DNA of 5,163 bases from contig JAAEQP010000611.1 of NCBI GenBank assembly GCA_024231375.1, positions 1-5,163 of the forward strand, given 5' to 3'. The DNA is from a bacterium (GTDB lineage Bacteria; Hydrogenedentota; Hydrogenedentia; Hydrogenedentiales; SLHB01). Below, in pieces: positions 1 through 5,092 of this stretch. Made by a program: the position numbers and the translations under genes. Below the pieces are notes generated by a model. That model was not told the DNA's origin. It saw nothing but the letters and a program-made list of their open reading frames with translations, and did no database searches. Numbering within the stretch: the first letter of the stretch is position 1; each line of letters starts with the position of its first letter.

Positions 1-51
1 ATCGCCGAAGTGCGGAAGTACTACGAATCGCTGGGAGAGAGCGAGCAGTAA
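1..51 (+). CDS. C-terminal end of an unidentified protein (partial)
   Basis: An open frame enters from the left edge and ends at TAA (49-51), giving the C-terminal residues IAEVRKYYESLGESEQ. The tail is charged and probably helical, and third codon positions are mostly G or C, as in the neighbouring genes. Too little is present to name a family. It lies in the same frame as mutY and is separated from it by 15 bases with no terminator, so the two are probably co-transcribed. That it is a real gene end is inferred from the open frame, the codon bias and the tight spacing. Confidence 0.6.
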   Translation: MAEVRKYYESLGESEQ

Positions 52-66
52 CCGCCGCACACACCG

Positions 67-1140
67 ATGACGTTTGAACATCCCCCGAAATCCATCGTTA
101 CCGCTCTTCGGCGCAATCTGCTCCGTTGGTACCGCCGCGAAGCGCGCGATCTGCCGTGGCGGCGTACGCAGGACCCCTATGCGGTCTGGGTGTCGGAGAT
201 CATGCTCCAACAGACGCGCATCGACCAGGGGGCTCCCTATTACGAACGGTTCATGGCCGCGTTCCCGACGGTCGAAGCGCTGGCGGCGGCGTCGGACGAC
301 GCGGTCCTGAAACTGTGGGAAGGTCTGGGCTACTACTCCCGCGCACGCAACCTGCACAAGGCCGCGCGGTTGGTCGCCGAGGGCGGCCGGTTCCCGGAAA
401 CGGCGGAGGCCTGGACGGAGTTGCCGGGCGTGGGACGGTACACGGCGGGCGCGATTGCCAGCATCGTATTCGGCGAACGCGCGCCCGTGGTGGACGGCAA
501 CGTCATTCGGGTGTTGGCTCGGCTCTTCGACATTGAGGCCTGCACGGACGACACAGCCACCCGGAAGGTTCTCTGGGCCTTGGCGGAAACGCTGGTGCCG
601 CCCAAGAATCCGGGCGACTTCAATCAGGCCTTGATGGAACTGGGGGCCATGGTCTGCACGCCCAAGTCACCGGTCTGCGACGGATGCCCCGTCCGCAACC
701 AGTGCCAGGCGCGCGAGGAGGGCGTGCAGGAACAGCGCCCCGTCCGCAAAGCAAAGAAACGCGTACCGCACCACGAAATCGTCGTGGCCGCGATTCGGAA
801 GGATGGCCAATACCTCATTGGCAAACGGCCACCCGGCGGGTTGCTCGGTGGTTTGTGGGAATTCCCCGGCGGCAAGGTCGAGCCCGGCGAATCGCATCAG
901 CAGGCGCTACGCCGCGAGGTGAAGGAAGAACTCGGCGTCACCGTCCGCATCGGCGGCCTGGTCACGTCGGTCAACCACGCCTACTCCCATTTTAGAGTAA
1001 CGCTCAACGTCTACCGCTGCACACTGACAAGGGGCACGCCTGTCCCCCACTCCCACACGGAGCTCCGCTGGGTCGCGCTGGAGGAGTTCGGGGACTTGGC
1101 GTTCCCCAAGGCGAACCACAAGTTTCTGGGGTTGCTATAG
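67..1140 (+). CDS. mutY: A/G-specific adenine DNA glycosylase MutY with Nudix-type C-terminal domain
   Basis: Removes adenine mispaired with 8-oxoguanine in DNA (base excision repair, GO system). The 357 residues contain every family landmark. The catalytic Glu44 lies in SEIMLQQT. The helix-hairpin-helix is LPGVGRYTAGAI (119-130), with Tyr at the position that is Ser in E. coli. The catalytic Asp143 lies in VVDGNVIRVLAR. The [4Fe-4S] ligands are Cys197, Cys204, Cys207 and Cys213 (C-x6-C-x2-C-x5-C). A basic linker (226-234) leads to the C-terminal domain (about 237-357), which carries the 8-oxoG-sensing loop H-A-Y306-S307-H308, equivalent to the FSH loop of Geobacillus MutY. Unusually, it also has a complete Nudix box, G269-x5-E275-x7-R283-E-V-x-E-E-x-G-V291. 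ATG at 67 is the only start codon after the upstream stop and gives a normal N-terminus, although no clear Shine-Dalgarno precedes it. The stop abuts that of the convergent gene. Confidence 0.96.
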   Translation: MTFEHPPKSIVTALRRNLLRWYRREARDLPWRRTQDPYAVWVSEIMLQQTRIDQGAPYYERFMAAFPTVEALAAASDDAVLKLWEGLGYYSRARNLHKAARLVAEGGRFPETAEAWTELPGVGRYTAGAIASIVFGERAPVVDGNVIRVLARLFDIEACTDDTATRKVLWALAETLVPPKNPGDFNQALMELGAMVCTPKSPVCDGCPVRNQCQAREEGVQEQRPVRKAKKRVPHHEIVVAAIRKDGQYLIGKRPPGGLLGGLWEFPGGKVEPGESHQQALRREVKEELGVTVRIGGLVTSVNHAYSHFRVTLNVYRCTLTRGTPVPHSHTELRWVALEEFGDLAFPKANHKFLGLL

Positions 1141-2808
1141 GGGTCCCGGCGTTGTCCGGTGAGCGCGGCTGAACCATCGCCCCTTGCCGCGACCCCTGAA
1201 GAACCGTGCACAAGACCACTTCCTTCTGGGTTTCCTGGGAGAAAACTCCTTTCCATACTGCTCATAGACTCGCCGAACCTGGACGGCCTCGTCCTTGCTC
1301 AGGTCACGATCACGCCACTCAGGTGCCCCTACAACACCCACGTGCGTGCGCACTGCCACTTCAAAGAACTCGTCCAGACTTGGACCGACACTGGGGTGTA
1401 TCCCCTGTCCTGTCCCGAGAGCCGCGACGGCCCGTTCCGTGCCAGAGAAGGCTATGGCGCGAGCTGCGTCATAGCGGAGATTGGACAGAGCCATCTCCCT
1501 GCCGCTGTCGAAAGGGCTACCGGGGCTCATTGGCAGATCCGGTGTAGGTCCTGACCCCGGCTGCCAATAGGTCTCTCTCTGAATGCCGAACAGGATATCC
1601 AGAGCCCTGTCATCACGCGTGTTCCCGAGAATGGCGATGAGTTCACGCAGGTAGCGGCGTTCATCCCACGTTCGGATTGGCCGCTCGACAACCTTGTTGG
1701 CATAGGTCAGGAGCGCCGCAGTGCCTTCCTCGTCTCCGAGCAACGCCAGCCAATCGAGAACGTCTAGCTGGCACACGAGGTGGTCTTCGTCGGGTTTGGG
1801 CGGAAGATCACTGTCGTTGAGTAGATGCACGAGAAAAGGAACGATGCTGTGCTCCTGTCTGGCCCAGTATTCACAGTAGCGCCTCCTCTGGGCCAGTATG
1901 CACTGATGTTGATGCTCCAATTGGCATTTCAGCAGTTTCGACGCGTGGTCATCGACCCCGAACGGTTTGGCCTCGTCGCGCCAAGCGCAGTACTCGCGCA
2001 TCCTCTCGAGTGCGGGACCGTGGGCACCTTCCTTCTGCCAGTAGTCGGCGTCAGGAATTCCGTGCCAGTTGTCGACAAGGTCCACCAGAGCGTGGTGGAC
2101 CGAGAACGACACGTCGATGCCCTTGCTTGGGCCGAGAATTCGGAGGGCTCGCTCGTTACCGGCGTTCGAGATGTCGTGGACCGCCATTACGCGAAAGCTG
2201 CGAACCAGATCATCATCCTTGAACGCCGGCTCCCAGTTCTCCTCAATAGCTGTTCGGAGAGGATCGTCGCTCGCCCAGAACTCGTTGCTCTGGAGACGAA
2301 GCAGGAATTCGAGCGCTACCTCGTGTCCCGTGGCCCCTATCGCGCTGCAGAACCGATTGACGAGCGTGTCGTACCTGTCCGTCACGTAGCCACGACGGCG
2401 CGGATTCAGCATATGGTACTTGGCCGCCTTGAGGAGCAGTCCGACCGTCCGCCGGTCGTGGCCCTGCCCTAACCAGGGGATGGCCCGCGTGCGCAACATG
2501 GCTCCGTGCTTGGGGTCGTCCAACTTGCGGAGGTTGGATTCGTAGACGAGGAACTCTAGGAAGGGCACGATGTCGACACCGCGGGTCTGCCAGTACTCGA
2601 TGCCGCTCTGACCCGGTATGACCACATCTCTACCGGTCCAACTGTGGGCCAACTGGTCAATGAACTCCCTCACGTGGTCTTTGGGTATGCCGTGTTCGAC
2701 AGCGGCGGTCTCAAGGTCGCCGAGGTTGTCCGGCCACTCGCTCGGCGCCGCCGAAGCACTCAGCGAACAGGCAAGGACCCCCACGAACACTCTGGTGGCG
2801 ATTGACAT
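1135..2808 (-). CDS. Exported protein of unknown function with a tandemly duplicated, HEAT-like solenoid unit
   Basis: I do not recognise a named family. The 557 residues start with a likely Sec signal peptide: Arg6, hydrophobic core 7-19, and cleavage near A20/A21 in SASAAPSE. VLAC (11-14) is a poor, unusually early lipobox, so a lipoprotein is less likely. The rest is largely helical with motifs such as DRALDIL, NERALRIL and GTERAVAAL that resemble HEAT/PBS-lyase repeats, suggesting a binding scaffold and not an enzyme. Residues ~71-231 and ~313-470 are two copies of one unit: EYW-x6-IVPFL (71-84 and 313-326), G...LL..A.K (116-130 and 358-372), G.T....AL..L...Q....W (158-178 and 395-415) and G.ERA...LG...GI (217-231 and 456-470). 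The last ~39 residues form a very basic tail (13 Arg/Lys). The start is supported by GGGAG nine bases upstream (2822-2818). Base composition is lower in GC than the flanking genes. It probably shares a transcript with the small gene 84 bases upstream. Confidence 0.85.
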   Translation of the reverse strand: MSIATRVFVGVLACSLSASAAPSEWPDNLGDLETAAVEHGIPKDHVREFIDQLAHSWTGRDVVIPGQSGIEYWQTRGVDIVPFLEFLVYESNLRKLDDPKHGAMLRTRAIPWLGQGHDRRTVGLLLKAAKYHMLNPRRRGYVTDRYDTLVNRFCSAIGATGHEVALEFLLRLQSNEFWASDDPLRTAIEENWEPAFKDDDLVRSFRVMAVHDISNAGNERALRILGPSKGIDVSFSVHHALVDLVDNWHGIPDADYWQKEGAHGPALERMREYCAWRDEAKPFGVDDHASKLLKCQLEHQHQCILAQRRRYCEYWARQEHSIVPFLVHLLNDSDLPPKPDEDHLVCQLDVLDWLALLGDEEGTAALLTYANKVVERPIRTWDERRYLRELIAILGNTRDDRALDILFGIQRETYWQPGSGPTPDLPMSPGSPFDSGREMALSNLRYDAARAIAFSGTERAVAALGTGQGIHPSVGPSLDEFFEVAVRTHVGVVGAPEWRDRDLSKDEAVQVRRVYEQYGKEFSPRKPRRKWSCARFFRGRGKGRWFSRAHRTTPGPL

Positions 2809-2892
2809 CTCCGCGCGCTCCCGGTACTCCAGTCCACGCCCCCGCGCGCGGTCCGGTCGATGAAGGATTGTCCGATTGGTTGTGTGTGTCGC

Positions 2893-2961
2893 CTAGAAGA
2901 TGGCGAATCCCATGGAAAGCATGAAGGCGATGTAGATGATGAGCGGGATAATGAACAGCAT
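2893..2961 (-). CDS. 22-residue hydrophobic single-helix microprotein
   Basis: A 22-codon frame from ATG (2961-2959) to TAG (2895-2893). The product begins MLFIIPLIIY, ends GFAIF and has no charged residue, so it should form one membrane-spanning helix. Small residues Ala12, Ser16 and Ala20 are spaced by four, a pattern that favours helix-helix packing. Three things argue that it is real. A perfect AAAGGAG lies seven bases before the ATG, 18 of the 21 sense codons after ATG end in G or C, and a sigma70-like promoter lies at a suitable distance upstream. It precedes the exported solenoid protein gene on the same strand by 84 bases, which suggests a shared transcript. I know of no named family that it matches. 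It could be a small subunit of a membrane complex, a regulatory peptide or a toxin-like peptide, and the sequence does not decide among these. Most gene callers would miss it because of its length. Confidence 0.62.
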   Translation of the reverse strand: MLFIIPLIIYIAFMLSMGFAIF

Positions 2962-2968
2962 GGTCGTT

Positions 2969-2975
2969 CTCCTTT
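2969..2975 (-). promoter_or_regulatory. Shine-Dalgarno site of the microprotein
   Basis: The minus strand reads AAAGGAG here, seven bases upstream of the ATG at 2961. It is the strongest ribosome binding site in the window and is the main reason to accept the 22-codon frame as translated. Confidence 0.7.
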
Positions 2976-3000
2976 GTGCCCCGGTTGACCGTCCTTGGTC

Positions 3001-3029
3001 ATTCTAGCGCGGAGCCGGGCGTGGCGCAA
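3001..3029 (-). promoter_or_regulatory. Candidate sigma70-like promoter of the microprotein/solenoid unit
   Basis: On the minus strand a -35-like TTGCGC (3029-3024) is followed after exactly 17 bases by the -10-like TAGAAT (3006-3001, five of six to TATAAT). Transcription would start near 2994 and leave a leader of roughly 20 bases before the Shine-Dalgarno at 2975. The -35 matches consensus only in its first three bases. The call therefore rests mainly on the -10, the spacing and the position relative to the microprotein. Confidence 0.45.
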
Positions 3030-3060
3030 CGGGTGCGCGACATCCCCTATTCTGATGTGC

Positions 3061-3084
3061 CACCGACTAACTCGTTAGTCGGTG
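3061..3084. promoter_or_regulatory. Perfect inverted repeat, likely operator for a dimeric regulator
   Basis: The arms CACCGACTAA (3061-3070) and TTAGTCGGTG (3075-3084) are exact reverse complements around CTCG, whose outer C and G also pair. The palindrome is therefore nearly continuous over 24 bases. It lies in the divergent intergenic region, 31 bases upstream of the minus-strand -35 and 174 bases upstream of the plus-strand operon start. Neither side has a T-run, so a rho-independent terminator is unlikely. A core of the type GACTAAC-n2-GTTAGTC resembles operators of TetR-family repressors. That comparison is from general knowledge, and no regulator gene is present in the window. Confidence 0.5.
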
Positions 3085-3258
3085 TCTTGCGGGCGAGGGG
3101 ACGCCGGCTCCGTATGCTCCAGACACGCACAAGCTTCGCTTGAACGTGGCACACTTGGCAGGGAGGCTCTCGGCACCCCTTTCGGACGTGTCACGCACAT
3201 CCTCTCTCCTGGAATCATCGTTCACCGGGGGGTATGATGGCCGCCGTTCCAAAAGGGC

Positions 3259-4248
3259 ATGACGGCAGCAGCGGGGGTTGGCATGAGCACCAAGACATTC
3301 TCGGGGTTGGGCGACAAGGAACTGCGATTGGCCATGCTGGGCATGGTGGACGGCAACGGCCATCCCTATTCGTGGAGCGCCATGTTCAACGGGTACGACC
3401 CGGCGGTGATGCAGGAATGCCCCTTCGCGGGCATCCCGGTGTACCTGGACAAGGAGCCCAAAGACACGCTCCGCATTCCGAATGCGCGCGTCACGCACAT
3501 CTGGACGGACGATCCGAAGGATGCGCCTCACGTGGCCAAGGCTTCCCTCATCGACACCGTGGTGGACCGGCCGGAAGACGTCATCGGCCAGGTGGACGCG
3601 GTCGTGGTGGCCACGGACAAGGGCCACGAACACGTGGAGCGGTGCCGCCCGTTTGTGGAAGCGGGTCTACCCATCTTCGTCGACAAGCCGCTGGTGGACA
3701 ACGCGTCGGACTTGGCCGTGTTCCGCGACTGGATTGCAGGCGGCCACCCCATTCTGTCGTCGTCGGCCATGTTGTACAGCAAGGAGTACATGCCCTACCG
3801 GATATCGACCCACGACTTGGGCGAGATTCGCTTCGCCAGCATCAGCATGGCCAAATCGTGGGAACGCTACGGCATCCACGCGCTGTCGTGCATCTACCCG
3901 GTGATGGGTCCCGGCTTCCTGACCGCGCGCAACACGGGTACCATCGACCGCAACGTGGTCCACTTCAAGCACGCATGCGGTGCCGACGTGGTGGTTGTCG
4001 TCACCAAAGATATGTACGGCGCCTTTGGCGCCATGCAACTGTGTGGTACGGCAGGCACGGCCCAAGTGAAGGCCAACGACACGTTCTACGCGTTCAAGAC
4101 GCAGTTGGAGACGTTTGTCCATTTCCTGCGGACGGGTGAACGGCCGTTCCCGTTCAGTCAGACCGAGGAATTGATGAAGATGATCATTGCGGGCATCATG
4201 AGCCGCGATGACGGCGGCCGCGAGGTCGCGTTGGACGAGATTGGCTAG
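3259..4248 (+). CDS. Gfo/Idh/MocA-type NAD(P)-dependent oxidoreductase
   Basis: A 329-residue cytoplasmic dehydrogenase, most likely acting on a sugar, sugar acid, cyclitol or nucleotide-sugar. The N-terminal Rossmann domain starts with LRLAMLGMVDGNGHPYSW (22-39). The usual GxGxxG is replaced by a glycine-poor GMVDGNGH loop, as in a divergent branch of the family. The core strand is DAVVVATDKGHEH (113-125), followed by VDKP (141-144), the family's E/D-K-P motif with Lys143 as the expected catalytic or cofactor-contacting residue. The C-terminal sheet domain contains YGIHAL (204-209), with His207 in the expected active-site His region, and ends with FLRTGERPFPF (289-299), typical of family C-termini. 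ATG at 3259 is the first available start. ATG at 3283 (MSTKTFSG) is preceded by GGGGG at a five-base spacing and may be the true start, giving 321 residues. The gene leads an operon with the dehydrogenase that starts 37 bases downstream. The substrate is unknown. Confidence 0.88.
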   Translation: MTAAAGVGMSTKTFSGLGDKELRLAMLGMVDGNGHPYSWSAMFNGYDPAVMQECPFAGIPVYLDKEPKDTLRIPNARVTHIWTDDPKDAPHVAKASLIDTVVDRPEDVIGQVDAVVVATDKGHEHVERCRPFVEAGLPIFVDKPLVDNASDLAVFRDWIAGGHPILSSSAMLYSKEYMPYRISTHDLGEIRFASISMAKSWERYGIHALSCIYPVMGPGFLTARNTGTIDRNVVHFKHACGADVVVVVTKDMYGAFGAMQLCGTAGTAQVKANDTFYAFKTQLETFVHFLRTGERPFPFSQTEELMKMIIAGIMSRDDGGREVALDEIG

Positions 4249-4270
4249 CGAACACAGGCCTTTTCGGCCA

Positions 4271-4276
4271 AGGGAG
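4271..4276 (+). promoter_or_regulatory. Shine-Dalgarno site deciding the SDR start
   Basis: AGGGAG lies nine bases upstream of ATG 4286. It selects this start over the in-frame ATG at 4208, which would overlap the upstream gene by 41 bases and add 26 residues unlike any dehydrogenase N-terminus. Confidence 0.65.
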
Positions 4277-4285
4277 TATAGAGGG

Positions 4286-5071
4286 ATGGCGATTCTGGAT
4301 ACGTTCTCACTGAAGGGCAAAGTGGCGCTCGTAACCGGCGGCGCGGGGCTGTACGGGCGTCAGATCGTGGCGGCGGTTGCCGAAGCCGGCGCGCAGACGT
4401 ATGTGGCGTCGAGGAATCTGGAGTCGGTCGAAGCCGTGGCCGCGAGTTTGCGCGACGAAGGGTGGGACGTGACGGCCCTGCAATACGACCAGGCCGACGA
4501 GCAGTCCGTTCTGACCTTGCGCGATGCGATTGTGGAACGTAGCGGCCGCCTCGATGTGTTGGTGAACAATTCGGTGTCGCGGCCCATGAAGAACGGCATG
4601 CAGAGCGACGCGTCCACCTTCGCCGACAGTATGGCTGTGAACGCGACGGGCCTGTTCGTGATCACACGAGCCTTCGGCGACGTCATGGCCCAGCAGGGCA
4701 GCGGGTCCATCATCAACATCGGTTCGATTCAGGGCATGATCGCGCCGGACCCCACCATCTACCGCGGCACGGACATGAGCGGCTGGTCGCCCGACTACTT
4801 CTTCCACAAAGGCGGCATGATCAATTTCACGCGGTTCATGGGCAGTTACTACGGGTCGTCGGGCGTTCGGTGCAACTGCGTGGCCCCCGGTGGATTCCTC
4901 ACGGAGAACCACCCCGAACCTTTCGTGCGTCAGTACAGCGACAAGACGTTCCTGGGCCGGTTGGCCAATGATTCCGACATGCAGGGCGTCATCGTGTTCC
5001 TGGCGTCAGACGCGTCTGTCTACATCACCGGCGCCAATATCCCGGTAGACGGCGGCTACACGGCGAAGTAG
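4286..5071 (+). CDS. Short-chain dehydrogenase/reductase (classical SDR, PtmA-like)
   Basis: A 261-residue cytoplasmic oxidoreductase of normal classical SDR length. KGKVALVTGGAGLYG (10-24) is the cofactor loop, with Leu22 where most SDRs have the second glycine. Ser42-Arg43 after the second strand favours NADP(H), and Asp68 fits the adenine contact. NN (94-95) is the structural NNxG-type motif, here NNS. The catalytic tetrad is Asn119, Ser147 (INIGS), Tyr171 and Lys175 (YFFHK). The C-terminus ends ITGANIPVDGGYTA, as is usual. The insert GMIAPDPTIYRGTDMS (150-165) and KGGMINFTRFMGSYYG (175-190) recall SDRs annotated as flagellin modification protein PtmA from nonulosonic-acid loci. This is a resemblance from memory, and the substrate is unproven. 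The preceding Gfo/Idh-type gene probably supplies a paired redox step. No terminator is visible after the stop. Confidence 0.92.
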   Translation: MAILDTFSLKGKVALVTGGAGLYGRQIVAAVAEAGAQTYVASRNLESVEAVAASLRDEGWDVTALQYDQADEQSVLTLRDAIVERSGRLDVLVNNSVSRPMKNGMQSDASTFADSMAVNATGLFVITRAFGDVMAQQGSGSIINIGSIQGMIAPDPTIYRGTDMSGWSPDYFFHKGGMINFTRFMGSYYGSSGVRCNCVAPGGFLTENHPEPFVRQYSDKTFLGRLANDSDMQGVIVFLASDASVYITGANIPVDGGYTAK

Positions 5072-5092
5072 CGGAGCGAAAGCGGGGACAGT

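Larger units (their letters stand above)
2962..3258. other. Divergent intergenic region
   Basis: About 300 bases separate the minus-strand microprotein from the plus-strand oxidoreductase operon. The left part holds the minus-strand ribosome binding site and promoter, and the palindrome is at 3061-3084. The part from 3085 to 3258 must contain the plus-strand promoter, but I see only weak candidates. TTGCGG (3087-3092) with TATGCT (3113-3118) has a 20-base spacer, which is too long to trust. A short hairpin CAAGC-TTC-GCTTG (3130-3142) is also present. No further coding frame is convincing here. Confidence 0.5.

Noticed and set aside
1825..2472. A 215-codon plus-strand frame antisense to the solenoid gene
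   Set aside because: The minus strand here carries the internally repeated protein with signal peptide and ribosome binding site. The plus frame has no repeat, no ribosome binding site and no family signature.
2760..3029. An 89-codon minus-strand frame covering the microprotein region
   Set aside because: Its product is low-complexity (Ser/Arg/Pro-rich), its ATG has no ribosome binding site, and it runs into the signal peptide coding region. The 22-codon frame has far better support.
3061..3084. Reading the palindrome as a rho-independent terminator
   Set aside because: Neither strand has a T-run after the hairpin, and no plus-strand gene ends nearby.
3130..3142. Small hairpin CAAGC-TTC-GCTTG
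   Set aside because: A five-base stem is common by chance and has no T-run or other supporting signal.
3234..4139. A 301-codon plus-strand frame overlapping the Gfo/Idh-type gene
   Set aside because: Its product is rich in Gly, Arg, His and Pro with no recognisable motif, as expected from an offset frame of a GC-rich gene. The overlapping frame carries the dehydrogenase motifs.
4257..4269. GGCC-TTTTC-GGCC hairpin between the two oxidoreductase genes
   Set aside because: A four-base stem in a 37-base operon spacer is too weak to call a terminator or attenuator.
4208..4285. Upstream ATG start for the SDR (26 extra residues)
   Set aside because: It would overlap the preceding gene, adds an Arg-rich segment foreign to SDRs, and ignores the AGGGAG site serving ATG 4286.
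3667..4320. A 217-codon minus-strand frame opposite the oxidoreductase operon
   Set aside because: It spans the end of one gene and the start of the next on the opposite strand, with composition typical of antisense shadow frames.
4307..4912. A 201-codon minus-strand frame opposite the SDR gene
   Set aside because: It is entirely covered by an SDR with all catalytic residues, and its product is His/Arg-rich and motif-free.
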